The notes: generated by a model not told the origin, from the sequence alone. A stretch of DNA of 64,000 nucleotides from Sinorhizobium garamanticum (GCF_029892065.1 NZ_CP120375.1:62001-126000), one strand, 5' to 3'; positions 8,955 through 18,798 are shown, counted from the stretch's first letter. Numbers and translations are program-made.

Positions 8955-9448
8955 ATGGATGAGACCTGCGCATATCCGCTTCCTCGGGTGAGCCGCATTG
9001 TTGCTGAACTACAGGCTGATCTTGGTGTGCGTCTTTTCAATCGGACCACCAGGCAGCTCAACCTGACTGAGGCCGGCACAGAGTTTGTGCAGAAGAGCTC
9101 GGGCCTGTTGGAAGAACTCGACGTGATGCGGAGCGCGGTACGCGATCGCCACGAAACGCACCGTGGCCGACTGCGCGTCTCCTGCGTGACGGCCTTCGGC
9201 AACGAATGCTTGGCACCCGTCCTCCCTGAGTTTAAGCGGCGATACCCACAGCTTGACATATCGATGGACCTTGGCAATCGATTGGTCGCCTAATCGGGGA
9301 GCACTTCGACGTCGCCGTCCGGGTCGGACCGCTGAGCGATTCCTCTCTTCGCCTTCTATGCCCAGCGACGTTATGTCCTCAGAAGATCGGAGTGTTCATC
9401 GACTTTTTGACCGAGGTCTTCAGCCGCAAGGAAACGCTGTGAGCCACT
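8955..9448 (+). pseudogene. LysR-type regulator, decayed
   Basis: Reads LPRVSRIVAELQADLGVRLF, NRTTRQLNLTEAGTEF and RGRLRVSCVTAFGNECLAPV, the second half of a LysR HTH and the start of the effector domain. The first ~25 residues of the HTH are replaced. At ~9293 a frameshift occurs, and another frame continues with LIGEHFDVAVRVGPLSDSSL. It then jumps, with ~150 residues missing, to a typical LysR end (KIGVFIDFLTEVFSRKETL, stop at 9448). It is therefore broken in at least three places. Confidence 0.7.
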
Positions 9449-9746
9449 CTGAGGTTCGCCTTTGGCTCTAAGCCTTTACGGCCGCTTTCAACCGATAGTG
9501 TTCTCTAATGGGTCAAGGGCGGCGGCTCGGTTATGAGCGTTGTCGACGCTTTCGGGTGCCTGGGTTCTCTGCGTGCTCGTGTGGCACTTGATGGGGTAAG
9601 CTGGGGTATGGAGCGGCTTGGTTGAAAGCGCAGTCGGCCGATCTGGCTGGACCGCATGCTACAGAATCGGCGCCGTCATCCATTCCCTGCCTGGGCGTCG
9701 CTCCGCTCGGGAGCTCGTTTCGGTCTCCTGTCTGGGCGATCGGCGG
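9449..9746. other. Intergenic/IS-end stretch, no gene
   Basis: No supported ORF. Lies between the LysR remnant and the IS110 remnant and probably includes the latter's 3' non-coding end. Confidence 0.4.
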
Positions 9747-10215
9747 CTACGCGGCTTTGAACTCGGTGCCGTGCCGCAGCGTCGCATGCATGATGATGGC
9801 CCGCCGCGAGGCAAGCGCAATCCGGGCCTTTCGCATCGTCGACCTCTCGGCGAGCGCCAACGCCCAATCCTTCAATTTCAGCGGGCCCTTGTAGCGCGTC
9901 AGCATGACGTTTGCCGCCTCGTAAAGCAGAGTTCGCATCCGCCGGTCGCCGGGTTTTGAGATGCTGCCGGTATAATCGACCTCGCCCGATTGATAACGAC
10001 GCGGCACCAGCCGAGATAGGCGCCGATGTCGCGAGACCGGCGGAAGCGCCCAGGATCATCGACGGCGGCCGTGAAGGCGAGTGCAGTGAGCTGGCCAACG
10101 CCGGGAATGGCATCAGCCGGCGGCATGCGCCTGAGACCCTGGCCATCTTCTTAATGTCTGCGTCGATCGCCGCGACAGCCGACAGCACCGTTCGGTGGCA
10201 TCTTCGCAGTTGCAA
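9747..10215 (-). pseudogene. IS110-family transposase remnant, frameshifted and 5' truncated
   Basis: Three minus-strand frames together read VLSAVAAIDADIKKMARVSG, then AIPGVGQLTALAFTAAVDDP and RSRDIGAYLGW, then RRYQSGEVDYTGSISKPGD through to the stop after HGTEFKAA. This is the C-terminal half of an IS110 transposase. The IS1111-type element that starts at ~10229 has removed or displaced its 5' part. Confidence 0.7.
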
Positions 10216-10293
10216 TTAATTTGATGGGGTGGAGCGGCCTCCCGACGGCGTCTAGCATCGCTGTTGTGAGAAACATGGGAAAGGAGCCACTCC

Positions 10294-11316
10294 ATGAACG
10301 AGATTGTTACAATCGGACTCGACCTTGCCAAAAACATCTTCCAGGTTCACGGCATCGACGCATGCGGCAAGGTAGTCGTCCGTAAGCCATTGCGCCGCGG
10401 CGAGGTGATGAAATTCTTCGCGAGCCTTCATCCCTGCCTGATCGGCATCGAGGCGTGTGCGACGGCTCATCATTGGGGCCGTGAATTGAGCAAGCTCGGT
10501 CACACGGTTCGCCTGATGCCGCCAGCCTACGTGAAAGCCTATGTCAAGCGCGGCAAGACCGATGCGGCCGACGCCGAGGCGATCTGCGAGGCCGTGACAC
10601 GGCCAACGATGCGCTTCGTCGCGGTCAAGAGCATGGAACAGCAGGGCGTGCTGATGCTGCACAAAACCCGCGACCTCTTGGTCCGCCAGCGCACCATGTT
10701 GATCAACGCCCTACGCGGACACCTCGCTGAATTCGGCATCATCGCCGCGCAAGGGACCGCCGGCGTGAAAGCGGCGATCGAAGCTTTTCATGCGCCGCAA
10801 GACAATCTGCCCACATTGGCGCGCAGGGCGCTGCATGGATTGATCACTCAAATGCGCGTCGTGGCGAGCGAAATCGAAAAGATCGAAGAGCAGATCTTGA
10901 CCTGGCATCGGAACAGTGCGGCAAGCCGGCGGTTGGCTGTCATCCCCGGTATCGGGCCGATCACGGCGAGCGCCATCGTGGCGGCAATACCCGATGTGAC
11001 GCTATTTTCCTCGGGCCGCTACTTCGCAGCGTGGCTTGGTCTAACGCCGCGCTCGCATAGCAGTGGCGGCAAGGAGAAACTTGTCGGCATAAGCAAACGC
11101 GGCGATAGCTATATTCGGCGCTTGCTGGTCATCGGAGCCACGGCGGTCATCCGTCGGGCGCGCCAGGACAATGCCAGCAAGAGTTGGACCGCCAAGCTCC
11201 TTACGCATAAGCCGGCTCGGCTGGTCTCGGTGGCACTGGCCAACAAGACGGCGCGCATCGCCTGGGCCCTGCTGGCACGCAATCAAACCTATGTCGCGGG
11301 TGCTGGCGCAGCATAA
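10294..11316 (+). CDS. IS110/IS1111-family transposase, intact
   Basis: 340 residues, preceded by GGAAAGGAG 9 bases before the ATG. The N-terminal RuvC-like DEDD domain shows GLDLAKN (D), GIEACA (E) and KTDAADAEAICEA (D,D). A coiled region follows, then the C-terminal Transposase_20 domain with VIPGIGPITASAIVA and AAWLGLTP, and the conserved Ser region near SHSSGGKE. These enzymes move circular intermediates without target duplication, guided by an RNA encoded in the element. It is the only IS110 gene in the window that I read without any frame disruption. Confidence 0.92.
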   Translation: MNEIVTIGLDLAKNIFQVHGIDACGKVVVRKPLRRGEVMKFFASLHPCLIGIEACATAHHWGRELSKLGHTVRLMPPAYVKAYVKRGKTDAADAEAICEAVTRPTMRFVAVKSMEQQGVLMLHKTRDLLVRQRTMLINALRGHLAEFGIIAAQGTAGVKAAIEAFHAPQDNLPTLARRALHGLITQMRVVASEIEKIEEQILTWHRNSAASRRLAVIPGIGPITASAIVAAIPDVTLFSSGRYFAAWLGLTPRSHSSGGKEKLVGISKRGDSYIRRLLVIGATAVIRRARQDNASKSWTAKLLTHKPARLVSVALANKTARIAWALLARNQTYVAGAGAA

Positions 11317-11575
11317 CGGAATCTGCCGTTCGGCAATGCTGAGGAGCAAGCTGGACGGTAGGCAGCGAGGGTGATGAGATGTGATGGCAAACCGGTCGAA
11401 CCGGGGATTGGATCAGTGCGAGATTCTCAAGGCGCATCGAGCGCGCTAATTTGATTGGAACCCGATCCGCGGACTTCATCAGGGCCTGCGGCCATATGCG
11501 CCGCCTCGCGAAGGCCGGACACATGGCTTGCACCCGACCAGAGCGGCATCACAGATTTTCTCTCTTGCAACAACC
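11317..11575 (+). ncRNA. Candidate bridge-RNA region of the IS1111-type element
   Basis: A non-coding segment between the transposase stop and the right sub-terminal repeat. IS1111-subgroup elements are known to encode their bridge RNA in the 3' non-coding end. I could not fold it, so the position is inferred from element architecture only. Confidence 0.35.
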
Positions 11576-11836
11576 GGCCGCTCCACACATGAGAACCCCG
11601 CCCGTCGGATTCTCATCTTTAAATGCCACATCCGGCTGAAACAGCTGCATTCTCACATTTACGTGCCAAGCGACAACTTGTGATGTGTGGAGCGTATATG
11701 GACCCCGCCCGATTGCAACAGGTTGGCTGAATCCGGTTGATGGTCACAACTGCTGACGTATATCCGGCTTCTTCATGCGGCTCGATGTTCAGCGCCGCGA
11801 GCCTCGATGGGGTTTCGCCCGCTTCCACCTCAACGG

Positions 11837-11864
11837 CCCCCAGACATCGGCCCCCAGACATCGG
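11837..11864. repeat. 14-bp tandem duplication in the IS 3' end
   Basis: CCCCCAGACATCGG occurs twice head to tail (11837-11850 and 11851-11864) inside the non-coding end of the second IS1111-type element. Confidence 0.85.
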
Positions 11865-11984
11865 CCGAAGCCGTGCCGGTCCACACACCAGGTTCGGGAA
11901 GCGACGGGGTGACCGTTTCGCCATCTCCTGCCATTTTGCTGCAATTGCCGGGGTGGGACCTCCTTCTCGCTCTCGACGGGACCG

Positions 11985-13027
11985 TCAGGCTGCCTTCACC
12001 GATAGGTCCGGTTGATAGGCGGCATTACCCGAGAGCATCGACCAGACGATCCTCGCATTCGTGTTGGCGAGCGCGACCGCCGCGACATTGGGGTGCCGCC
12101 GTTGCCGCAACTTGCCGAGCCAGAGGCTCCGCGGATCCTGTTTGCCGCCGGCGCGACCCAGAGCGGCGCGAGCGCCGTGGATCATCAGCGTGCGCAAATA
12201 CCGGTCGCCGCGTTTGCTGATGCCGAACAGTCGGATCCGTCCTCCACTCGATCGCTGCTTCGGCACAAGGCCCAGCCAGGCCGCGAACTGGCGGCCGTTC
12301 TTGAAGCAGGTTCTGTCACCGACAGCTGCAATCAATGCCGTCGCCGTTATCGGCCCGATGCCTTCGATCTTGCCGAGGCGTTGGTGCGGCTCGCTGGTGC
12401 GGAAGATTTCCCGTATCCGGCGATCATAGGATGCAATTCGCCGATCCAGCTCTGCCAATTCCTCCCGCAGATCCCTCATGAGAGAACGCACCAGCTCGCT
12501 GAGGCCGTCATCGCAGCCTGCCATGATCTCGGCGAGGCCACGTCGCAACTGGGTGATGTCCCTCGGGATGACGATGCCGTGCTCGGCAAGAAGGCCGCGC
12601 ACCTGGTTCACCAGCTTGACCCGATCCGATACCAGGCGACGGCGAACGCGATGGACGGCCTGCACGGCCAACTGTTCAACGGATTTCGGCGGCACGAAGC
12701 GCATGGACGGCCGGCCGGCCGCTTCACAGATGGCTTCTGCATCGTTGCGGTCGTTCTTGTTCGACTTGACGTATGGGGTCACGAACTGAGGGCTGATCAG
12801 CCGCACCTGATGGCCAAGCGCGGTGAGCACGCGAGCCCAATAATGCGCCCCGTTCGAAGCCTCCATGCCGACCAGACACGCCGGCAAATTGGCGAAGAAG
12901 CGGGCCACCGCATCGCGACGCAGCCTCTTTCGCACAACGACATTCCCGTGCTTGTCGACGCCGTGAACCTCGAAGACATACTTCGCCAAATCGAGACCTA
13001 TCCGACCTGCATGACATCCTCCTTCAT
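11985..13027 (-). pseudogene. IS110/IS1111-family transposase, probable start-proximal frameshift
   Basis: The protein from GLDLAKYVFEVHGVD to the end (DLSVKAA) is complete. It has GMEASNGAH, KNDRNDAEAICEA and, in the C-terminal domain, IEGIGPITATALIA with FAAWLGLVP. The expected start ATG 13027 (MKEDVMQV) runs into TAG after nine codons, while the transposase frame has no ATG, GTG or TTG close to the conserved start. A one-base indel near 13003-13008 would join them. The long ORF's own start at 13169 lies outside the element's inverted repeat and is unlikely to be native. Confidence 0.65.
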
Positions 13028-13075
13028 CGCAGTTGACGTTCGAGATTCCACCTCGCCGCGAGGGCGGGGTCCATA

Positions 13076-13348
13076 CCATTGCCCCCACGAATGCAAGCAA
13101 AATCTTCTGTCGGCATAAACAATGTGGTCGGGTGCTGACGTGTGTCCGGCCTCTGATTGCGACGTTCAAAGGCCGCGGGCCTATATGGGAGTCTGCGGAT
13201 CAGGTCCAACACGCTTACTCGCACTCGAAGTGCCGTCCGGTGGGCTGGTTTTCCTGACCCCGTCTCGATGACCGTTTGTCCATATCCTTCATTCGACCTG
13301 CTCACATTCGCGATGGCGGTCAGTGCAACCTTTCCGCCAAAGCTGAGC
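13076..13348. other. Gap between IS elements, no gene
   Basis: No supported gene. It lies between the second IS1111-type element and the third IS110 transposase, and probably includes that element's 3' non-coding end. Confidence 0.4.
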
Positions 13349-14362
13349 TCATGCTGCCGCCACCTCGTAGCGACCACCCTTGGCCATTAGAGCCCAGGCG
13401 ACACGGGCTATTCGATTGGCGAGCGCGACCGTGATCAGCATCGGCGGCTTTCTGCCGATCATGCGTGATAGCCATGACCCTTCCGGAGCTCCATGTCGCG
13501 ATGCCCATCGCACAACCGCCGACGCCCCAATGATGAGCAATCTTCGAAGGTCGCGCTGTCCCATCTTTGAGGTCTTGCCGAGCCGGGCTTTTCCTCCGGT
13601 CGAATGCTGGCGCGGCGTCAGTCCCATCCAGGCGGAGAAATCTCTGCCGCGCGTGAAGGTCTCTGCTGGCGGAGCAAGCGCCTCAAGAGCCGTCGCGATG
13701 ACGGGGCCCACTCCAGGTATGGTCATCAATCGTTTGGCAACATCGTCCCGTCGCGCTCTGCGAGCAATCTCCTGATCCAGCTCTCGCACCTTGTCGACGA
13801 GTGAGCGCAACGTGGAGATCAACGCCAGGCATGGCGATCGTGCTTCTCCGGCAATGCGCCGCGTGGATCTTCGACGGCAGCAATCAGGGTGCCGACATGC
13901 GCGGGACGGCGCGACCAATCCGAACTCGGCCAGGTGACCGCGCAAGGCGTTGATGATCTGAGTCTTCTGCCGAACCAGCAAGTCACGAACTTTGAACACC
14001 GTCGCAGAGGCCTGCTTTGCGGCACTCTTAACGGCTACGAAACGCATCGCCGGACGAAGGGCCGCTTCGCAGATCGCCTCCGCGTCGGCAGCATCATTCT
14101 TCTGCCGTTTGACGAAAGGCTTCACATAGACCGGTGCGATTAATTTGACCTGGTGCCCAAGCTTCGCAATCTCACGACCCCAATGATGGCTGCCAGCGCA
14201 AGCTTCCATCGCAACCGTGCAAGGTTCGATGTTCGTCAGGAATTGCAGTAGTTTGCCACTCGACACCTTTCGGCGCGAAATCACCGTGCCGTCAGCTCCG
14301 GCTGCATGCACCTGGATCGTTCTCTTCGCCAAATCCAGGCCGATCATGCTAATCTTTTCCAT
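13349..14362 (-). CDS. IS110-family transposase with compensating frameshifts
   Basis: 337 residues. N-terminal MEKISMIGLDLAKRTIQVHA, AMEACAG and KNDAADAEAICEA give the DEDD residues, and C-terminal TIPGVGPVIATALEA and WMGLTPRQHSTGGK are normal. Residues ~152-180 (bases ~13820-13905) are out of frame: the ORF reads CRHPDCCRRRSTRR, whereas the next frame reads PAHVGTLIAAVEDPRGALPE, the expected linker. Two indels cancel, keeping the ORF open. The coiled-coil linker is thus altered and activity is uncertain. A derivative of this same element sits at 45900-46128. Upstream non-coding sequence to ~14452 (GTGGACGCCCCC) belongs to the element. Confidence 0.8.
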   Translation of the reverse strand: MEKISMIGLDLAKRTIQVHAAGADGTVISRRKVSSGKLLQFLTNIEPCTVAMEACAGSHHWGREIAKLGHQVKLIAPVYVKPFVKRQKNDAADAEAICEAALRPAMRFVAVKSAAKQASATVFKVRDLLVRQKTQIINALRGHLAEFGLVAPSRACRHPDCCRRRSTRRIAGEARSPCLALISTLRSLVDKVRELDQEIARRARRDDVAKRLMTIPGVGPVIATALEALAPPAETFTRGRDFSAWMGLTPRQHSTGGKARLGKTSKMGQRDLRRLLIIGASAVVRWASRHGAPEGSWLSRMIGRKPPMLITVALANRIARVAWALMAKGGRYEVAAA

Positions 14363-14453
14363 GGACGCTTCCCTCTTTCATGGTTCCAACGCAACCATTC
14401 TGGCACATCGATGCCGTCGAGTGGGGGCGTCCACCCCATCGCTTACCCTAGAC

Positions 14454-14882
14454 CTATGAAGTTGCGCTGGCGTTCGAGACCACCAAGCGCTCGGCAGCCT
14501 GCCGGAAGTCGTCGGGCAAAACTACCGGCTTCCTGAGCTTAAGATCGAACATGACGGTCACGATCTCCATTGTCGCATGGATTTCACCCGCCGCCCCGCT
14601 CATGACGTGTCGAAACGACAGTGACGAGCGGCCAACCTTCGTAACTGATGAAGTGACGTTGAGTAGTTGGCCCCACTTAGCTTCCTCTTTGAAATCCACG
14701 ACATGGCGCACATCGGCCCAGCCAATCTCCGAGGTCGGTGACTGCTCGCAAGTTGGCGCAATCGCGCTCAGGAGGTGGCCGGATGCATCGTCGAATATCG
14801 CCGTGTAATATCGAACATTCATGTGGCCCATGGCATCGCATTGCCAAGGATGCACGACCGCTTTCATGGTATTGATCACCAT
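14454..14882 (-). CDS. Acyl-CoA thioesterase, hot-dog fold (betainyl-CoA thioesterase type)
   Basis: 142 residues, 4HBT family, with HPWQCDAMGHMNVRYY near residue 11, whose Asp is the usual catalytic residue. The stop codon lies at the edge of the IS110 element (14454), so the extreme C-terminus may have been changed by the insertion. It follows the 3-hydroxybutyrate dehydrogenase gene on the same strand with an 87-base gap. The same gene pair occurs at 31658-32901, where the thioesterase is dead. In carnitine catabolism such an enzyme releases glycine betaine from betainyl-CoA; that role here is inferred from context. Confidence 0.75.
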   Translation of the reverse strand: MVINTMKAVVHPWQCDAMGHMNVRYYTAIFDDASGHLLSAIAPTCEQSPTSEIGWADVRHVVDFKEEAKWGQLLNVTSSVTKVGRSSLSFRHVMSGAAGEIHATMEIVTVMFDLKLRKPVVLPDDFRQAAERLVVSNASATS

Positions 14883-14969
14883 ATCGGTGTCCTCCTCATC
14901 TCATTTGCGGATCATTGTTGTTGAGCATGCATCGACGCCGCAGCGATCGAAGCCGACCTGAACGAAGAC

Positions 14970-15770
14970 TCAGGCAAGGAGTCCGCCATCGACCGGGAGT
15001 GCGATGCCCGTGATGGAGCACGCCATATCCGAGCACAGAAAGAGCATTGTTGCAGCCACCTCGTCGGGATGCACGAAGCGCTTTGTAGGCATTTCGTTGA
15101 GGAAATGCTGCTTCACCGTTTCCTCTTCGGATAGCCCAAGTGCAGCCGCCTTCGCAGCGAACTGTGCCGCAGCCAATGGGGTGTATACCCAGCCGGGGCA
15201 AATGGCGTTGCAGGTAACACCGTGCTCCGCGCATTCCAAGGCGACGGTACGCGTCAGCCCGAAAATTCCATGTTTCGCGGCCACGTAAGCCGCTTTCCGC
15301 ACCGCGCCCTCCAGGGCCGAGGTCGAAGCGGTGTTGATCACGCGGCCCCAACCATTTTTCTTCATACCGGGCAGTGCGGCCTTGGTGGCGTGGAACGCGG
15401 CGCCGAGGTTGACGGAGAGCAAACGATCCCACTGGTCCGCAGGGAAGTCTTCGATGTCGCTCACGAATTGAACGCCGGCATTGTTGATGAGAATGTCGAT
15501 ACCGCCGAACTGCGATATCGCAGCTTCGACGAGTTGCGCGCCTTGCCGGGCATTTGAACGATCGTGATCGAAGTGAACACTCGATTGCCCGCTGATGGTA
15601 GTTAGCTCGTCTACAAAACTTTTCAATTCAGCTGGTTCACCCAACCCGTGTATCGCCACGCGTGCACCAGATCGCGCGAACGCCCGTGCAATGTTCTGAC
15701 CCATACCGATAGTCGACCCTGTCACGAGGACGGTACGTCCGGGCAACGATTTGAAAGCAGGGAAACTCAT
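14970..15770 (-). CDS. 3-hydroxybutyrate dehydrogenase-like SDR
   Basis: 266 residues of the BdhA type: TGSTIGMGQNIA cofactor motif, NNAGVQFV, catalytic STSALEGAVRKAAYVAAKHG (Ser, Tyr, Lys), CPGWVYTPLA, and a long substrate lid (EETVKQHFLNEMPTKRFV). The enzyme interconverts D-3-hydroxybutyrate and acetoacetate with NAD. Acetoacetate is also an end product of the BKACE step in carnitine breakdown, which fits the paired thioesterase downstream. It is a paralogue of 32098-32901. Confidence 0.85.
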   Translation of the reverse strand: MSFPAFKSLPGRTVLVTGSTIGMGQNIARAFARSGARVAIHGLGEPAELKSFVDELTTISGQSSVHFDHDRSNARQGAQLVEAAISQFGGIDILINNAGVQFVSDIEDFPADQWDRLLSVNLGAAFHATKAALPGMKKNGWGRVINTASTSALEGAVRKAAYVAAKHGIFGLTRTVALECAEHGVTCNAICPGWVYTPLAAAQFAAKAAALGLSEEETVKQHFLNEMPTKRFVHPDEVAATMLFLCSDMACSITGIALPVDGGLLA

Positions 15771-15954
15771 TTTCGCTCCGAGGTGTGCAGTAGCCTGATC
15801 GAAGCTAGCAAGGTTAAAACCTAAAAATTAGCACTTTTCCGTTATAAATACATCTAGGCTTCGAATGAGTGGAAGGTGGTCGTGGACGTACTTTGCTACG
15901 GACATTCACGGCTGCTGCGACGCTCGGAAGTTCTCTGAGGCGGCTCTACGCCGC

Positions 15955-16470
15955 CTAAAGATTGATGATAGGGCGCTGGCCACCAACCGGCTTGCGGGCA
16001 GTGGTCGCATAGCTGTTCAACTCGACAGAATCCGATGTTCGGGATTGCGTGCGATGAGCGCGTAGATCACCGTGAACAGGCGACGCGCCGTGTCCTTGGT
16101 CGATACGGACCTTTATCGAGAGACGCTCTCTCAACAGCTCGGCCGCTTCGTTGTGGATGCCACGTCGGCCCATGTCGATCGCCTCCAAGCGCTCTGGCCG
16201 TGGCCGGCACATCGCATCGTAATAGCTCTCGCAGATACGGGTGTAGTCCTTGAGCAGCCGCCGGCATGGCGTCAGCGAGACATAATGGCTGACGACATGC
16301 ACGCCATTGTTGTCGGTAGCGTGCAGTGCCCGATCTTGAGACGATAGGGGCCCGCCGTCATGCCCTATCGGCGTGAAGCTGTTAGACTCAAGAAGATCGA
16401 TGATCGCGAGCGCCTGTTCACGCTCCACGCGCGCGTCCCGGGTCTTAAATGCGCAGTCGAGTGCGACAGT
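15955..16470 (-). pseudogene. UPF0262 family protein, fused and frameshifted
   Basis: Reads [48 protein letters not shown] and [19 protein letters not shown], the unmistakable core of the alphaproteobacterial UPF0262 family. Near 16090 a frameshift occurs; the other frame continues with [18 protein letters not shown], the expected tail. Its 5' end is joined directly to a BKACE fragment, so the native start is lost. The function of the family is unknown. Confidence 0.72.
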
Positions 16471-16690
16471 GACTTCCTTGTAGAGATCGTTTCGGCGAGA
16501 CGGGCCCCCGTCTCCGGATCACGAACATGGATATGGACGACTGCAGCACCTGCCTTGGCGAGCTTCGATAGAGGCGTCTGCAATTTCATTCGGCGAACGT
16601 GGCACATGTCGGGACTTCGATGCGGTGTCACCAGCACCGGTTACAGCGCAAGTAATAAAAACTCGCGGTTCATGTTCCGGGGCATTGCTC
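16471..16690 (-). pseudogene. BKACE (beta-keto acid cleavage enzyme) N-terminal fragment
   Basis: Reads RVFITCAVTGAGDTASKSRH and PRSPNEIADASIEA, then after a one-base loss [19 protein letters not shown], then in a third frame RRNDLYKEV, where it meets UPF0262 sequence. This is the first ~75 residues of a BKACE, including the zinc-binding HIH. It is roughly the part missing from the truncated BKACE at 22775-23485, though the two pieces are 6 kb apart. Confidence 0.7.
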
Positions 16691-16794
16691 TTCTCCTTGT
16701 ATGGTCGTGGGGTGTCGTCAGCCCAATGCACCGCATTGCCGAGCACCAAACTCGTCAGACGTTGTCGGTTTGTTAGAATTCAGTAGCGTTGGTT

Positions 16795-17266
16795 TGGCCG
16801 GTCCGCTACCTCGCGAACTTGTTCCGCGATGGCTGATTTCGACACACGGCGCTGCTTTAGCGGAAACGCGATGTTCTGTCCGACCGTCATATGGGGGAAC
16901 AAGGCATAGTCCTGGAACATCAGGTTGCGGCGGTAAGGTGGGACTTTCGTCAGGTTCCTGCCCGTCGATCTCGATCGTTCCGGACGACGGCGTTTGGAGG
17001 CCCGCTATCATCATCAAGGTTGTCGTCTTCCCGGAACCAGAGGGTCCGAGAAGGGTCAAGAATTCGGACTCCCGGACCTCAAGGTCGATTGGCCCCACGA
17101 CGCGAAGCGACCGGTAGCTCTTCTCGATGCCGGAAAGGACGATTTGGACCCTGCCGACGTCCTTGGGCGTCAGACATCCGACCGTTGCACCAGCCGTGTG
17201 GTCCGGCACATCGAGGATGACTTGCGAATGACGCACCTTCTCCGCGCCAAGTTCCTTCGCTCCCAC
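16795..17266 (-). pseudogene. ABC transporter ATPase (spermidine/putrescine type), N-terminal fragment
   Basis: Contains IVLSGIEKSYRSLRVVGPID, Walker A GPSGSGKTTTLMM and SGTIEIDG. It then shifts frame; the other frame continues with [20 protein letters not shown] and [20 protein letters not shown] to ~16795, where it ends. The signature motif and Walker B are missing, so it is non-functional. Confidence 0.72.
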
Positions 17267-17992
17267 GATCTCGCTCCCAGTTTCTGTTGTTTTTTTGGCG
17301 TTTGCCGCCCTCTGCCTTCAAAGGTTACGGCAATCGGAATCGAGGTCAATCATTCGGAAAATATTTTCCTGACGTGAGACCACTGCTCGCCAAGAGTTCA
17401 AAGACCGAGCCTCGCGTCGCGTCGATGGTCATTTCCAGGACCGGGGAGATGATCGACCTAAAGCGAACGGATCAACCCTCACCCTTGCACAAACGACGTA
17501 GCCGGATATCGGAATGGCGGCGTGCCCTTTGCGAACAAGTCTGCCAACTCAGACTGCGACTGCCTACAAGTGACCCACGAGGCGTGCACAGGCTTTGCTC
17601 GCGCATGGAGGAATTGCAGGACGTAAAGACAGCTTTGTGCTCTTCGTCTACCACGCAACTGGGCATCTCGTCCTGTGACGCAACGGCAGCTCGACGGCGG
17701 TTGCCAATTGCCATGGGGCGTAGCTTTGTTTCTCACAGACGATTGTTAGGAGGCGATCCGCGTGGGTACTTTTCCCCTCGTTGTGAGGCATTGGTAATCT
17801 AAGATTCTTTTCGGAAGAGTGTTCCAAGTTTGTTGGTTGGGGAACGCAACTCCATGGCCAGGTCGTTCATCAGGGCGCTTTCGACAGGTCTCTCATCGGC
17901 CCCTGGCCTTTTGTGACGCCGCCGGGGAGCACCAGAACAGCCCCCGTTGATTGTCTTGATCATCGTGCCAGTCCGAGCTACGCAGCGACGCC
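17267..17992. other. About 700 bases without a recognised gene
   Basis: An open frame at 17287-17802 (plus) and two on the minus strand have no family features. Codon content does not favour any of them. I see no IS end or RNA gene here. Confidence 0.4.
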
Positions 17993-18754
17993 TCATCCGC
18001 ACCCGCTATCTCGCCGCAGTACAAAGAAATTATCAATAGCTGCGTCGCCGCCAGTTAAGCCGTCCGACGTCTCAAGCGAGTAGCCGGCCGACCTGATGGT
18101 GCGGATGATGGGCGTGGCCGGTCTAAGTGTCTTCCTGAGACGGCAAATATGCACGTCAACGGTGCGTTCACCGATATGGATATTCTCCGGCCAGGCCGCG
18201 CCGATCAGCTCGTCTCGGCTAAAGACCTTGCCGGGGTTTTTAAGAAAATGCCGCAGAAGGTTGAACTCGATCGGTCCGAGATGAATCTCATCGCCATTGT
18301 GGCGAACCCGCTGCGCATCGAGCCTCATCTCAAGGTCGCCACAGCAGAGTGATCTGCCGTTTTCAATGCCGTTAAATTCCGGCTGCACCGGCGCCAGCTT
18401 CGCTCGCAGGTAGTCGAGCAGTTTGGCTGGCGCCATCGGACGCACAAAGCTCTCGTCGATGCCGGCCTTCCAGAGATGAAAGTGGTGGCTTTCGGCCCCG
18501 GGGGCGATCAGCGCAACGACAAGCTTGGGCCTGTTTTGACCTTCCCGCTTGAGCCGGGCACAGATGCTTGAACCTGCCGCGCTCGCCGGCTGACAGTCCA
18601 GCACCACGGCCTGCAGCTCCCGCTCGTCGGCCAATGCAAGCGCCTCCTCCACGCCGCCGGCCAGAGCAACCGCGAAGCCGTCTACCGCTAAGATGTGGCT
18701 GAAGACTAAATAGAACTCAACGTCTTGCGAATAGATCAGGACCCGTGGCTTCAT
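17993..18754 (-). CDS. Atypical OmpR/PhoB-type response regulator
   Basis: 253 residues from ATG 18754 (MKPRVLIYSQDVEFY). The receiver-like domain keeps the phosphorylatable-position Asp in AVVLDCQP but has FVRPMAP where receivers have a T/S-K-P motif, so switching may be unusual. The C-terminal winged helix is clear: RVRHNGDEIHLGPIEFNLL, KVFSRDELIGAAWP, RTVDVHICRLRKTL and IIRTIRSAGYSLE. No histidine kinase gene is adjacent. The DNA-binding domain is PhoB-like. Its targets are unknown. Confidence 0.82.
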   Translation of the reverse strand: MKPRVLIYSQDVEFYLVFSHILAVDGFAVALAGGVEEALALADERELQAVVLDCQPASAAGSSICARLKREGQNRPKLVVALIAPGAESHHFHLWKAGIDESFVRPMAPAKLLDYLRAKLAPVQPEFNGIENGRSLCCGDLEMRLDAQRVRHNGDEIHLGPIEFNLLRHFLKNPGKVFSRDELIGAAWPENIHIGERTVDVHICRLRKTLRPATPIIRTIRSAGYSLETSDGLTGGDAAIDNFFVLRRDSGCG

Positions 18755-18798
18755 CAGCGCTACCTGCTCCAAATTACAAATTGCCCTTCGTCGGTGAG

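Larger units (their letters stand above)
10229..11586 (+). mobile_element. Intact IS110-family (IS1111 subgroup) insertion sequence
   Basis: The element is bounded by an 11-bp sub-terminal inverted repeat: GTGGAGCGGCC at 10229-10239 and its complement GGCCGCTCCAC at 11576-11586. Sub-terminal repeats are the mark of the IS1111 subgroup. It contains one uninterrupted transposase gene and a ~260-base 3' non-coding segment (11317-11575), where IS1111-type elements carry their bridge RNA. True element ends lie a few bases outside the repeats. Confidence 0.75.
11697..13075 (-). mobile_element. Second IS1111-subgroup element (different lineage)
   Basis: A 14-bp sub-terminal inverted repeat bounds it: TATGGACCCCGCCC at 11697-11710 and its complement at 13062-13075. 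The transposase gene is on the minus strand (11985-13027). The ~275-base segment 11711-11984 is its 3' non-coding end and holds a 14-bp tandem duplication. Confidence 0.72.

Noticed and set aside
12012-13118. 368-residue open frame on the plus strand
   Set aside because: It is the antisense of the IS110/IS1111 transposase; no family features, and codon pattern mirrors the minus-strand gene.
17287-17802. 171-residue open frame
   Set aside because: No similarity to a known family, no clear SD, and overlaps equally open frames on the other strand.
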